A stretch of 22,537 nucleotides of DNA from an uncultured Collinsella sp. (GCA_958421035.1 CATZKS010000018.1:1-22537); one strand, 5' to 3'; shown: positions 1-7,325, counted from the stretch's first letter. The notes: generated by a model from the letters alone, not told the origin. A program made the numbers and translations.

Positions 1-593
1 CGCTCATCGCCTCGCTGTGCAACGGCATTACGAGCGAGCAAAAGATTGCCGAACGCTTTGGCTGGGAGCATACCGTTCTTGGTATCTGCCAGGGCATGGA
101 CGCCGTGTTTCTCAACGGCGCGCTCACCTTTACCAATGCGGGCGAAATCCGCTTTGGCGCGGCGGCCGGCACGAACCCCGCAACCATCACCGCGATCGAC
201 GAGCTCTATACGCGCTGCGGCATCGCCCATACCGTCGAGGACGACATCGCCCACCGCATGTGGGCCAAACTCATGCTCAACGACGGCATCAACCAGACCT
301 GCATGGCCTACGGCGGGACCTACGGAAGCGCCACGGAGCCGGGCTCCGAGCAGCGTCGCTGCTTTGTTTCCGCCATGCGCGAAACGCTTGCGGTCGCCAA
401 CGCCGAGGGCGTTGAACTGACCGAGGCAGACCTGACGCAAATGGTGCACCTCATCGAGGGAATCGACCCCGCCGGTATGCCCTCGATGGCTCAGGACCGC
501 ATCGCGCAGCGCAAAACAGAGGTCGAGGAGTTCGCGGGCACCGTCCGCCGCCTCGCGGCCAAGCACGATATCCAGGTTCCGCAGAACGAATGA
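1..593 (+). CDS. panE: 2-dehydropantoate 2-reductase (ketopantoate reductase), 5'-partial, probably ended early by an in-frame TGA
   Basis: The reading frame is open from position 3, so the gene starts upstream of the window; about 196 codons are visible. The family reduces ketopantoate to pantoate with NADPH, in pantothenate and CoA synthesis. The visible part starts near LCNGITSEQ, the usual 'QNG' helix at the end of the NAD-binding domain. It continues into the helical C-terminal domain with MWAKLMLNDGINQ, which carries the family's conserved Trp, Lys and Asn. The frame stops at TGA (591-593) right after VPQNE. In the same frame the next codons read LYQRIRDIEASW and then TAG (630-632). Family members normally end in a segment like this, so the TGA looks like a premature stop removing 12 residues. 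Loss of the last helix may be tolerated. A sequencing error or stop readthrough are alternatives. Confidence 0.85.
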   Translation, partial: LIASLCNGITSEQKIAERFGWEHTVLGICQGMDAVFLNGALTFTNAGEIRFGAAAGTNPATITAIDELYTRCGIAHTVEDDIAHRMWAKLMLNDGINQTCMAYGGTYGSATEPGSEQRRCFVSAMRETLAVANAEGVELTEADLTQMVHLIEGIDPAGMPSMAQDRIAQRKTEVEEFAGTVRRLAAKHDIQVPQNE

Positions 594-669
594 CTCTATC
601 AGCGCATTCGCGATATCGAGGCAAGCTGGTAGCGCCAACGCGCCGCATTCAACAGCCTTAACAGCAAAA

Positions 670-703
670 CCGCCGCAAGGAGCACTCCCCTTACGGCGGC
701 TTT
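670..703. terminator. Bidirectional intrinsic terminator between convergent genes
   Basis: The arms 670-680 (CCGCCGCAAGG) and 689-699 (CCTTACGGCGG) form an 11-bp stem with one mismatch and an 8-nt loop. A T-rich tail (ctttcatctt) follows on the plus strand. On the minus strand the tail is ttttgctgtt. It sits between the convergent panE and small membrane protein genes and can end both transcripts. Confidence 0.7.
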
Positions 704-740
704 CATCTTCGTCTATGACCGGCGGTCAATCTCACAACAG

Positions 741-947
741 CTAGCGTTGCGACTCCGGAACCTCGTCCTCATCGTCGCGACAAAGGACAACACCGGCGCT
801 TCCCAGCAGCGTGGCCGCGATCAGCACGCCGACCACGATAGGAGCAGCCCCGCATGTCCCCTGCATGCCCGCGACGAGCGCGGCCGTGGGACCAAGGCAG
901 CCGAGCATCAACGCGACGGCGGCAACGGTAATATCTCGAGCATTCAC
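741..947 (-). CDS. Small two-helix membrane protein of unknown function
   Basis: This 68-residue ORF is not recognised as a named family. Two hydrophobic segments are clear, at about residues 6-28 (ITVAAVALMLGCLG...) and 36-55 (APIVVGVLIAATLLGSAG). They are separated by a short loop with a Cys, and an acidic tail (RDDEDEVPESQR) follows. The pattern predicts a hairpin membrane protein. The ATG at 947 is preceded in frame by TGA, so no earlier start is possible. GGAGG lies about 14 nt upstream, a rather long spacing. The gene is downstream of and co-directional with the secreted-protein gene at 1134-1907, and it ends against the bidirectional terminator at 670-703. Its small size and lack of a family match leave some doubt that it is expressed. 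Confidence 0.55.
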   Translation of the reverse strand: MNARDITVAAVALMLGCLGPTAALVAGMQGTCGAAPIVVGVLIAATLLGSAGVVLCRDDEDEVPESQR

Positions 948-1133
948 AAGACCACTTCCTCCAAGAGAAAGACCTTATTTCTCAAGAACCAGTGTGCTCC
1001 GCATCCATTCGCCCAGCGTACTGCCACGGTAAGGGCTCTGTTAACTCAAACGCATACATAGAACGGACGTCCTTACGTTGCCCTAAAGCTCGGTAAAGAC
1101 GCCCGTCCGCCAAATATCCGTGATGCAGAAAAA

Positions 1134-1907
1134 TTACCAACCGGTGTAGTAGTCGGTGGTTCCGGCAGCGCAGCCGGAGTCATAGACCTTGCAATCACCC
1201 TTGGAGCCCGTAAAGGTCGAGCCCTGGGCCATATCGCCCGCGGCAACAACGTAATAGCCGTCGGAATCGCGCCAGAAGCCCTCAGAATCCTGAGTCCATT
1301 CGCCCGTGCGATAGTGATAAAGCACATTGCTGCTGTAATAGGTCTCGCGGCGCCCGTTGTAGTTATTGACACCCGCAGAGCGCGTCAGGCCCGATCCGTT
1401 CGCGTAGGACGCGGCAGACGCGTAGGACGGAGTGTAACCGGCGTTGTAGTACGAAGCCTGGGCGACCTCGGCAGCCTCCGCCTCGGCGGCAGCCTCGAGC
1501 GCTTCGCGCTTGGCATCCTCAAGCGCAGTGCGCAGCTCATCGAGCTCGGTCGACTTGGCGTCGACCTCCCCCATCGTCAACAGGCTACCCGCGCCGTCGA
1601 TACAACCCTGCAGCACAGCGCGCTCGTCATCCGTGGCATAGTCACCGTACATGTTCATGATAATCTGAGCGCGCATCTCCAGGGAATCGCGCTTGGCCTC
1701 CATCGAGGCGTTCCACTCCTGCATGGAACCATAACCATCGCCGCGATAGTCAACGGGCTGTACCAGCGTCGTCTCGGACGGCGTGGATCCAACCGTATCG
1801 GACAGTGTTGCGGCGTGGGCATCAGTTGCACCGGCGCCCGCCAAAAGTGCCACGGTCAGAGCGGCGGAAAGGGCGGCGGCTTTCGGTTTTCGTGAATCGA
1901 TCCTCAT
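1134..1907 (-). CDS. Secreted coiled-coil protein with C-terminal 3D/double-psi-barrel-like domain
   Basis: The product has 257 residues. The ATG at 1907 is chosen because GGAGG lies 11 nt upstream and because it begins directly with a signal peptide: positive MRIDSRKPK, hydrophobic AALTVALLAGAGA, then a DAHA cleavage-like site. The ORF remains open far upstream, but that extension shows no signal. The mature part has a helical region (about 60-150) ending in an Ala/Glu-rich coiled coil. A Tyr/Ser-rich linker leads to a C-terminal domain of about 85 residues containing NGRRETYYSS, EGFWRDSDGYYVVAAGD and KVYDSGCAAGTTDYYTGW. The paired Asp residues and the YDSGC pattern resemble 3D/double-psi beta-barrel domains of cell-wall enzymes. 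An export and cell-envelope role is inferred; the exact activity is not visible. Alternatively it is a non-catalytic surface protein. Confidence 0.7.
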   Translation of the reverse strand: MRIDSRKPKAAALSAALTVALLAGAGATDAHAATLSDTVGSTPSETTLVQPVDYRGDGYGSMQEWNASMEAKRDSLEMRAQIIMNMYGDYATDDERAVLQGCIDGAGSLLTMGEVDAKSTELDELRTALEDAKREALEAAAEAEAAEVAQASYYNAGYTPSYASAASYANGSGLTRSAGVNNYNGRRETYYSSNVLYHYRTGEWTQDSEGFWRDSDGYYVVAAGDMAQGSTFTGSKGDCKVYDSGCAAGTTDYYTGW

Positions 1908-2118
1908 GTAGCTGGAAACCTCCGTAGTGCGTTTTTGCTGCGTTTGAGCTGCGTGTGATTCGATCGCGCTGCATAGTACCCCGAGCAAATCGCGACCTGC
2001 GGTTTTACTCAAAAGGCGCACGCCAATTGCGTAAAACTCACATCCTCTCAACAGGAGTTTTCCACAACTCGAATGCATAAAGCGTGTCAAAAACCCTGTT
2101 TTTGCGCCCTCTCTATGC
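1908..2118. other. Intergenic region upstream of the secreted-protein gene
   Basis: No gene is seen here. A TACTAT-like -10 hexamer on the minus strand (1973-1978) could serve the secreted-protein gene, but no matching -35 is visible at 16-18 nt. A small hairpin, GAGTT/AACTC around 2055-2069, is too short to call. Confidence 0.3.
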
Positions 2119-2158
2119 AAAAAAGACGCCTATGCAACCATTGTTCGCACAGGCGCCT
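2119..2158 (-). terminator. Intrinsic terminator of metY
   Basis: Read on the minus strand, an 11-bp stem (arms 2147-2157 and 2125-2135, with two G-U pairs) and an 11-nt loop are followed directly by six T (2119-2124). It lies 62 nt after the metY stop codon. Confidence 0.85.
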
Positions 2159-2219
2159 TGAGCAGGCATTTTATGCAGTTATACCTATCGAGTCGCAAGG
2201 GGTCCTTGCACAAGTCGCC

Positions 2220-3530
2220 TTACTCGTCCAGCGCGGCGAAGGCCTGCTTCAGATCCCAAATGATATCCTCGGCGTTCTCGGTACCGATGGAAAGACGGAT
2301 CGTGGAGGGCGTAATGTTCTGCTCGGCGAGCTCCTCGGCAGAGAGCTGGGAGTGCGTGGTAGTAGCCGGGTGCACGACGAGCGACTTGACGTCGGCCACG
2401 TTGGCGAGCAGCGAGAACACCTGCAGATGATCGATGAACTTCCAGGCGGCCTCCTGGCCACCCTTAATCTCAAAGGTAAAGATCGAGGCACCGCCGTTGG
2501 GGAAGTACTTCTGATAGAGCTCGTGATCGGGGTGCTCAGGCAGGCTCGGGTGATTCACCTTGGCAACATGGCTGTCACCAGCCAGGAACTCAACGACCTT
2601 CTTGGTGTTCTCGACATGACGGTCAACGCGCAGCGACAGAGGCTCGGTGCCCTGGAGCAGGACCCAGGCGTTGAACGGGCTGATGCAGGCGCCCTCGTCA
2701 CGCAGCAGGATAGCGCGGACATAGGTTGCGAAGGCGGCAGGACCGGCAGCCTCGGCAAACGAAACGCCGTGGTAGGAGGGGTTGGGCTCAGCGATCTGGG
2801 CGTACTTTCCGCTCGCCTTCCAATCGAAGTTACCGCCGTCGACGATCACACCGCCCAGCGAGGTGCCGTGGCCGCCGATGAACTTGGTTGCGGAATGGAC
2901 GACGATGTTGGCACCATGCTCCAGCGGACGGAACAGATACGGGGTGCCGAAGGTGTTGTCGACGACAACCGGCAGACCGTGCTTCTTGGCGATCTCGGAG
3001 ATGGCGTCGATGTTGGGGATGTCGGAGTTGGGGTTGCCGAGCGTCTCAAGATAGATGACCGTGGTGTTGTCCTTGATGGCTCCCTCGACCTCGTCCAGGT
3101 TGTGGGCATCGACGAAGGTGGTCTCGACGCCAAACTGGGAGAGCGTATGCTCCAGCAGGTTGTAGGAGCCGCCGTAGATGGTCTTCTGAGCCACCACGTG
3201 GTCACCGGCCTGAGCAAGAGCCTGCAGGGTATAGGTGATGGCAGCAGCACCGGAGGCGACGGCGAGGCCTGCCACGCCACCCTCGAGTGCGGCGATACGG
3301 TCCTCGAAGACGCCCTGGGTGGAGTTGGTCAGACGGCCGTAGATGTTACCAGCATCGGCAAGACCAAAGCGGTCGGCGGCGTGCTGGGAGTTGCGGAACA
3401 CATAGCTCGTGGTCTGGTAGATAGGCACGGCACGGGAGTCGGATGCAGGATCGGCGCTCTCCTGGCCAACGTGCAGCTGCAGGGTATCGAAACCAAAAGT
3501 GTGCTCGGGGTTGTTGATGAACTGGCTCAT
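2220..3530 (-). CDS. metY: O-acetylhomoserine aminocarboxypropyltransferase (O-acetylhomoserine sulfhydrylase)
   Basis: The 436-residue product has the usual length of the MetY branch of PLP-dependent Cys/Met metabolism enzymes. These convert O-acetylhomoserine plus sulfide to homocysteine in the cytoplasm. Visible hallmarks are TLQLHVGQE and PIYQTTSYVF at the N-terminus, the NIYGRLTNST substrate/PLP loop, LGNPNSDIPNI, VVDNTFGTPYLFRP, and the PLP-binding lysine in HSATKFIGGHGTS. The insertion around GGNFDW after the PLP lysine is typical of MetY rather than MetB/MetC. The ATG is set by AAGGAG seven nt upstream. A roughly 176-nt leader with its own short ORF and hairpin separates the gene from a strong promoter (3714-3742). 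A divergent LysR gene starts at 3803. The monocistronic unit ends at the terminator 2119-2158. Product identity is firm; regulation is inferred. Confidence 0.95.
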   Translation of the reverse strand: MSQFINNPEHTFGFDTLQLHVGQESADPASDSRAVPIYQTTSYVFRNSQHAADRFGLADAGNIYGRLTNSTQGVFEDRIAALEGGVAGLAVASGAAAITYTLQALAQAGDHVVAQKTIYGGSYNLLEHTLSQFGVETTFVDAHNLDEVEGAIKDNTTVIYLETLGNPNSDIPNIDAISEIAKKHGLPVVVDNTFGTPYLFRPLEHGANIVVHSATKFIGGHGTSLGGVIVDGGNFDWKASGKYAQIAEPNPSYHGVSFAEAAGPAAFATYVRAILLRDEGACISPFNAWVLLQGTEPLSLRVDRHVENTKKVVEFLAGDSHVAKVNHPSLPEHPDHELYQKYFPNGGASIFTFEIKGGQEAAWKFIDHLQVFSLLANVADVKSLVVHPATTTHSQLSAEELAEQNITPSTIRLSIGTENAEDIIWDLKQAFAALDE

Positions 3531-3584
3531 GATGATCTCCTTGATCGAACAAAAGTAATAAGCGTAAGAGAAGTAAGTCGCTGT

Positions 3585-3616
3585 CTCCTGATCACGCCGA
3601 CGGGCGCAAGCAGGAG
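3585..3616 (-). promoter_or_regulatory. Hairpin in the metY leader overlapping the end of the leader ORF
   Basis: On the minus strand CTCCTG (3611-3616) pairs with CAGGAG (3585-3590). Inside this, CGCC pairs with GGCG across a CGTC loop. The 5' arm contains the second Cys codon and lies within the leader ORF; the 3' arm follows its stop. CTCCT could alternatively pair with the metY ribosome binding site AAGGAG. No U-tract follows, so translation control is more likely than termination. This is a hand-drawn fold. Confidence 0.45.
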
Positions 3617-3645
3617 CCCGGCATTCGTCTTGGTAAGCAATTCAT
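3592..3645 (-). CDS. Putative 17-residue leader peptide upstream of metY
   Basis: A short ORF in the metY 5' leader reads MNCLPRRMPGSCLRPSA and then TGA. Its ATG (3645) has an unusually strong ribosome binding site, AAAGGAGG with 7 nt spacing, better than metY's own. It contains two Cys and two Met codons in 17, matching the pathway product of the downstream gene. Short Cys-containing leader ORFs that sense cysteine by ribosome stalling are known upstream of sulfur genes in other Actinobacteria. A similar role here is inferred. It is far shorter than ordinary genes, and no homologue could be checked. Confidence 0.5.
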   Translation of the reverse strand: MNCLPRRMPGSCLRPSA

Positions 3646-3713
3646 ATGCGGGCCTCCTTTCGCATCCCGGTTCCGTGGTTGGCTTAATTACCTACCGCCT
3701 TTGTGTGTTTTGA

Positions 3714-3742
3714 ATAGTACGAGCATTGTTTCCCTCGGTCAA
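3714..3742 (-). promoter_or_regulatory. Sigma-70-type promoter of the metY leader
   Basis: On the minus strand -35 TTGACC (3737-3742) and -10 TACTAT (3714-3719) are separated by exactly 17 nt. The predicted start is near 3706, giving a 5' leader of about 176 nt to metY that contains the leader ORF. Confidence 0.75.
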
Positions 3743-3762
3743 TCACTTAAAAGCGCTAACTT

Positions 3763-3783
3763 GTTATCGGTTTTATAGATAAC
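3763..3783. promoter_or_regulatory. Candidate LysR operator in the lysR-metY divergent region
   Basis: A perfect palindrome, GTTATC-N9-GATAAC, has the T-N11-A core of LysR-family sites. It is centred at 3773, about 67 bp upstream of the predicted metY transcription start, where LysR activators usually bind. It also overlaps the region just before the regulator's own start, consistent with autoregulation. Confidence 0.5.
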
Positions 3784-3802
3784 ACTCGAAAGGATGGCGC
3801 CG

Positions 3803-4705
3803 ATGACCCTCCAGCAGCTTCGTTTCCTGATCGCCGTAGCAGAGTCCGGCTCAATCAATGCCGCAGCTCAGCGCCTCTATACCGCTCAGTCCAACATCTC
3901 AAACGCCGTCAAAAGCCTGGAACAGGAGCTCCATCTGGAGATCTTTACGCGCTCCAGCCGCGGCGTCACGCTCACCAACGACGGCACCGAGCTTTTGGGT
4001 TATGCACGCCAGGTCGTAGAGCAGGCCGACATGCTCGAGGCGCGCTACGAGGACGGCGGCACCCCGCAAGCCCGCCTCGCCATTTCCGCCCAGCACTACG
4101 CCTTTTCGGTCGAGGCCTTTGTCAACGTGGTCGAGCGCTGCCGCGACAGCAAGTTCGAGTTCATCATGCGCGAGACCACCACATCGCAGATCATCGATGA
4201 CGTCCGCGCGTTTCGCAGCGACATCGGCATCCTGTATCTGGACGACTTTAACGCCCGCGTTCTGCAGAAGGCCTTCGCCGATGCCCGCGCAAGCTTCCAT
4301 CCCCTCTTCGACGCGACGGTCCACGTCTTCGTTAGCGAGCGCCACCCGCTCGCACGCCGCCCCCAGCTGTCCCTTGCCGACCTTACACCCTATACGCGCT
4401 ACAGCTTTGAGCAAGGCACCTCGAACTCCTTCTATTACGCCGAGGAACCTTTTAGCTATATCCCTTGCGACCGCAACATACGAATCTCGGACCGCGGAAC
4501 ACTTACTAACTTACTTATCACGTCGAACGGTTACACCCTGTCGACCGGTGTCCTCTCCAATGAAATGCAATGGGGTATGGCATCGATCCCGTTAGCAGAC
4601 GCCCCAACGATGCACGTAGGCTATATCATGCACAACGAGCGCAAGCCCTCTTCCCTCTTGCAGCAATACCTCGACGAGCTCAACCGCATCATCCATGCCA
4701 ACTAA
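3803..4705 (+). CDS. LysR-family transcriptional regulator
   Basis: The product has 300 residues, the family norm. The N-terminal winged helix-turn-helix is plain: MTLQQLRFLIAVAESG, AAQRLYTAQSNISNAVKSLE, then LEIFTRSSRGVTLTNDG. A linker helix and a substrate-binding domain follow (about 90-295). I prefer the ATG at 3803 over the one at 3794, because GAAAGGA lies at correct spacing for 3803 but overlaps 3794, and because MTLQQLRFL is the usual start. It is divergent from metY. The palindrome at 3763-3783 sits between the two starts. Control of metY, perhaps sensing a sulfur metabolite or O-acetylhomoserine/serine like CysB- or MetR-type regulators, is inferred from position. The ligand cannot be read from sequence. 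Confidence 0.9.
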   Translation: MTLQQLRFLIAVAESGSINAAAQRLYTAQSNISNAVKSLEQELHLEIFTRSSRGVTLTNDGTELLGYARQVVEQADMLEARYEDGGTPQARLAISAQHYAFSVEAFVNVVERCRDSKFEFIMRETTTSQIIDDVRAFRSDIGILYLDDFNARVLQKAFADARASFHPLFDATVHVFVSERHPLARRPQLSLADLTPYTRYSFEQGTSNSFYYAEEPFSYIPCDRNIRISDRGTLTNLLITSNGYTLSTGVLSNEMQWGMASIPLADAPTMHVGYIMHNERKPSSLLQQYLDELNRIIHAN

Positions 4706-4804
4706 CCGTCGGAAGACGGGGTAGAAATCGTAGATTGCTAGTCCCCGGCGGGCATGGCGCTACAATGGTCACTCACACGAAACGTACCCAACGAAAGGAA
4801 GCCC

Positions 4805-5290
4805 GTGAAGGTCATCATCTATACCGACGGCTCGGCCCGATCAAATCCGGGACGCGGCGGCTACGGCGCCGTGCTCAAATACACCAACCCCGCCGGCAAG
4901 ACCTTCACCTCCGAGCTTTCGCGCGGCTACGCCAAGACCACCAACAACCGCATGGAGCTCATGGCGGTCATCGTGGCGCTCGAGGCGCTCAACCGCCCCT
5001 GCGAGGTCGAGGTCCATTCCGATTCGCAGTACGTCGTCAACGCTTTCAATAAACACTGGATCGACGGCTGGAAAAAGCGCGGGTGGAAAACTGCCAACAA
5101 GCAGCCCGTCAAGAACCGCGACCTGTGGGAGCGCCTGCTTGCCGCCAAAAGCAAGCATAAGGTGGAGTTCATCTGGGTTAAGGGGCATGCCGGCCACGAG
5201 CTCAACGAGCGCTGCGATGAGCTCGCCACCACGGCGGCCGACGGCAGCAACCTCGATATCGACACCGGCTTTAACGAGAGCGACCTGTAA
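4805..5290 (+). CDS. rnhA: Ribonuclease HI
   Basis: The enzyme cleaves the RNA strand of RNA-DNA hybrids in the cytoplasm, clearing primers and R-loops. Its 161 residues are the usual size of the type 1 enzyme. The catalytic acidic residues are present: Asp8 in YTDGS, Glu51 in NNRMELM, Asp73 in HSDSQYV and Asp138 in NERCDELA. The basic-protrusion region WKKRGWKTANKQPVKNRDLW and the WVKGHAGHELNE loop are also there. The GTG at 4805 is preferred over the upstream ATG at 4754 because GAAAGGAAG lies 5-6 nt before it and the fold begins immediately with KVIIYTDGS. A TACAAT -10-like hexamer at 4761-4766 may be its promoter, although the nearest TTGCTA is 20 nt away. It is likely a single-gene unit. 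Confidence 0.93.
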   Translation: MKVIIYTDGSARSNPGRGGYGAVLKYTNPAGKTFTSELSRGYAKTTNNRMELMAVIVALEALNRPCEVEVHSDSQYVVNAFNKHWIDGWKKRGWKTANKQPVKNRDLWERLLAAKSKHKVEFIWVKGHAGHELNERCDELATTAADGSNLDIDTGFNESDL

Positions 5291-5291
5291 T

Positions 5292-5310
5292 AGCGTTTTC
5301 GCACGCTTTT
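5292..5310 (+). terminator. Weak intrinsic terminator after rnhA
   Basis: AGCGT (5292-5296) pairs with ACGCT (5303-5307) over a 6-nt loop and is followed by TTTTG. The stem is short, so efficiency may be low. It lies directly after the rnhA stop codon. Confidence 0.4.
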
Positions 5311-5363
5311 GTGTCCTCCCGCGCTACACTCGTCCTGTAGGCCAAACAACGCAAGGGGGACAC

Positions 5364-6470
5364 ATGCTGCGTATAGCGACCATCGGCACATCCATGATCA
5401 CCGACGACTTTATCCAAGTCGTCAACGCCAACGACCAAGCCGCGTTTGTGGGCACGCTTTCGCGCGACGCCAATCGCGGTACTGCCTTTACCGCCGAACA
5501 CGGCGGCGAACGTAACTTCACCGCACTTGACGAGCTTGCGTCCGCCGTCGACGTCGACGCCGTCTATATCGGCAGCCCTAACGCACTTCACTACGAGCAG
5601 GCCCTTGCCTGCATCGCCGGTGGCAAGCACGTCATCGTCGAGAAACCCTTCTGCGCCACCGAAGCGCAGGCGCTGGAAGTCTTCCGCGCTGCCGAGGCAG
5701 CAGGTGTCGTGGCCCTCGAGGCCATGCGTCCCCTCCACGATCCCGCCTTCCACGCCATCGAGGACGCCCTGGGCGAGATCGCCCCCATCCGCCGCGCCTC
5801 ATTGCGCTTTGGCAAGTATTCCTCGCGCTACAACGAGATTCTCGCGGGACGCGCCACCAATATCTTCGACTGCAATATGGCATCGGGTTCCCTCATGGAC
5901 ATTGGCGTCTACGCCGTCGAGCCCATGGTCGAGATTTTCGGCATGCCTTCCGGCCTTACGAGCATGACTACTCTGCTCGACCCCACCACGCGACAGCTCA
6001 CGCACGGCCCCATCGACGGCTGCGGTTCCATCCTCGCCAGCTATGGCGGAGGCCGCATCTCCGTCGAGCTCGCGCACTCCAAAATTACGAATGACCTGCT
6101 GCCCTCGCAGATCGAAGGCGAGCGTGGCACTATCCAGATCGACCATCTGTCCACGCCCCGCAACGTCCGCATCGACTATCGCGGCGATGTCGTACGCGGC
6201 TCGGCGACCGAGGCACCGCGCGAACAGGGCGACAACGGCCGCGTGCTCGACCTGCCCAAATCGAGCAACACTATGGAATACGAACTCACAGACTTTATCA
6301 CCGCCATCGACGGCATCGATAACGTTAAGGAAGAGATTTGGGAGACCCCGGCGGGACGCCACGAGCTTGGCCACTACCGCGATGTCACGCTCGTCTCACT
6401 GCGCATCATGGATGCCGTGCGCCAGCAGGCCGGCATTACCTTCCCGGCCGACGCAGGCAAGCAGGCATAG
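5364..6470 (+). CDS. Gfo/Idh/MocA-family NAD(P)-dependent oxidoreductase
   Basis: The product has 368 residues. The N-terminal Rossmann fold starts MLRIATIGTSMITDDF. It continues with VYIGSPNALHYEQALACIAGGKHVIVEKPF, which contains the family's EKP motif with its catalytic lysine. The C-terminal half is the usual alpha/beta substrate domain, including NIFDCNMASGSLMDIGVYAVEP, where the conserved GGxLxDxGxH-type helix is seen as GSLMDIGVYA. Members oxidise or reduce sugars, inositols or related polyols; the substrate cannot be told. The ATG is chosen over the long upstream extension because AAGGGGG precedes it and the Rossmann strand begins at once. The acylphosphatase gene starts 2 nt after its stop, so the two are probably co-transcribed. 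Confidence 0.9.
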   Translation: MLRIATIGTSMITDDFIQVVNANDQAAFVGTLSRDANRGTAFTAEHGGERNFTALDELASAVDVDAVYIGSPNALHYEQALACIAGGKHVIVEKPFCATEAQALEVFRAAEAAGVVALEAMRPLHDPAFHAIEDALGEIAPIRRASLRFGKYSSRYNEILAGRATNIFDCNMASGSLMDIGVYAVEPMVEIFGMPSGLTSMTTLLDPTTRQLTHGPIDGCGSILASYGGGRISVELAHSKITNDLLPSQIEGERGTIQIDHLSTPRNVRIDYRGDVVRGSATEAPREQGDNGRVLDLPKSSNTMEYELTDFITAIDGIDNVKEEIWETPAGRHELGHYRDVTLVSLRIMDAVRQQAGITFPADAGKQA

Positions 6471-6472
6471 CG

Positions 6473-6883
6473 ATGGGCCTCTTCGATACGTTCTTCTCCA
6501 GCGTCACCGGCGGCAGTCGAGAGCCTCAAAAACCATCAAACGTCGAGCTCGAGCTGCGCCGCAGGCTTACCGTACTCGCAAGCGACGAGGCCACTCAAGA
6601 CACTCCCCTGCGCTATTTCCTGCGCTGGGCGGGGCAAGTCCAAGGCGTTGGTTTTCGCTTTACCAACACCAACCTCGCACAGGCACGCGCACTCACCGGC
6701 TGGGTGCGTAACATGGAAGACGGCTCAGTCGAGATGGAGATACAGGGAACTCCGGCAAACGTCCTATCTCATCTCGAGGCGCTTCATGCCTCCTACGAGC
6801 GCATGGGAACGCGTTTTCGCCTTGTAGACGCCCAGGCCCGAGCCCCACTTGCCAATGAAGACGGTTTCAGTCCTCATTATTAG
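6473..6883 (+). CDS. acyP: Acylphosphatase with an N-terminal extension
   Basis: Acylphosphatases hydrolyse carboxyl-phosphate bonds of small acyl phosphates. The C-terminal 90 residues match the family: RYFLRWAGQVQGVGFRF holds the phosphate loop and catalytic arginine, and GWVRNMEDGSVEMEIQG holds the catalytic asparagine. The 136-residue product is about 45 longer than usual. The extra N-terminal segment (MGLFDTFFSSVTGG...) is of unknown role, and part of it might be untranslated if a later start were used, although no better start with a ribosome binding site is visible. The gene begins 2 nt after the oxidoreductase stop, and its own ribosome binding site is weak, suggesting translational coupling. 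Assignment is firm for the domain. Confidence 0.85.
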   Translation: MGLFDTFFSSVTGGSREPQKPSNVELELRRRLTVLASDEATQDTPLRYFLRWAGQVQGVGFRFTNTNLAQARALTGWVRNMEDGSVEMEIQGTPANVLSHLEALHASYERMGTRFRLVDAQARAPLANEDGFSPHY

Positions 6884-6900
6884 TATTGTGTGCTAAATAC
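6883..6900. promoter_or_regulatory. Possible Fur/PerR-type operator
   Basis: The inverted repeat GTATT-N8-AATAC lies 45 nt before the Fur-family gene, in the AT-rich spot expected for its promoter. It could be an autoregulatory site. The arms are short and the match to known PerR or Fur boxes is only partial. Confidence 0.3.
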
Positions 6901-6944
6901 GGTATCATTTACCTACGACCGTTAATAGAAAAGAGGCGAGGCGC

Positions 6945-7325
6945 ATGGCGGTGCAAAGAAGGAATACCAAGCAGCGAAAGCTGGTTCTTGACGCCGTGCG
7001 CCAAAGCTATAACCATCCCACCGCCGACGAAATCTACAACGTCGTGCGCGCGCAGGATGACAAAATCAGCCGCGGTACGGTCTACCGCAATCTCAATCTC
7101 TTGGCCGACGCCGGCGAAATCCTCTCCATCAAGACGCCGGGCGGCAGCCGCTTCGATCGCACCGTCGAGCCGCATGCGCATATCATCTGCACCTCGTGCA
7201 GCCGCGTCATCGACGTACCGCTCCCCTTCGATGCCCAGCTCGACGCCAAGGCGTCCGAGCAAATCGGCTGGCACGTCACGTCGCACTACACCATCTTCGA
7301 GGGTCTCTGCCCCAACTGCCGGTAG
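6945..7325 (+). CDS. Fur-family metal-dependent regulator (PerR-like)
   Basis: The product has 126 residues, at the short end of the family. The N-terminal winged helix is clear: RRNTKQRKLVLDAVRQSYNHPTADEIYN, then ISRGTVYRNLNLLADAGEI with the recognition helix. The dimerisation domain follows with PHAHIICTSCSRVIDVP. Two CxxC pairs (CTSC and the C-terminal CPNC) form the structural zinc site typical of PerR and many Fur proteins. The His in PHAHI and residues near it fit the regulatory metal site. Whether it senses peroxide/Mn/Fe (PerR) or iron (Fur) cannot be decided from the sequence. The ATG has a GAGGCGAGG purine stretch upstream. Its stop codon lies inside the palindromic element 7322-7406. 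Confidence 0.88.
   Translation: MAVQRRNTKQRKLVLDAVRQSYNHPTADEIYNVVRAQDDKISRGTVYRNLNLLADAGEILSIKTPGGSRFDRTVEPHAHIICTSCSRVIDVPLPFDAQLDAKASEQIGWHVTSHYTIFEGLCPNCR

Noticed and set aside
2058..2066. TTTTCCACA, a DnaA-box-like sequence
   Set aside because: It is a single imperfect site with no cluster, no AT-rich unwinding region and no dnaA/dnaN nearby.
3531..3706. SAM riboswitch in the metY leader
   Set aside because: None of the conserved SAM-I or SAM-II core sequences could be found. The leader ORF and a simple hairpin explain the region better.
2073..3713. 546-codon plus-strand ORF opposite metY
   Set aside because: It is an antisense shadow of metY. It runs through the metY terminator and promoter, which are better explained otherwise.
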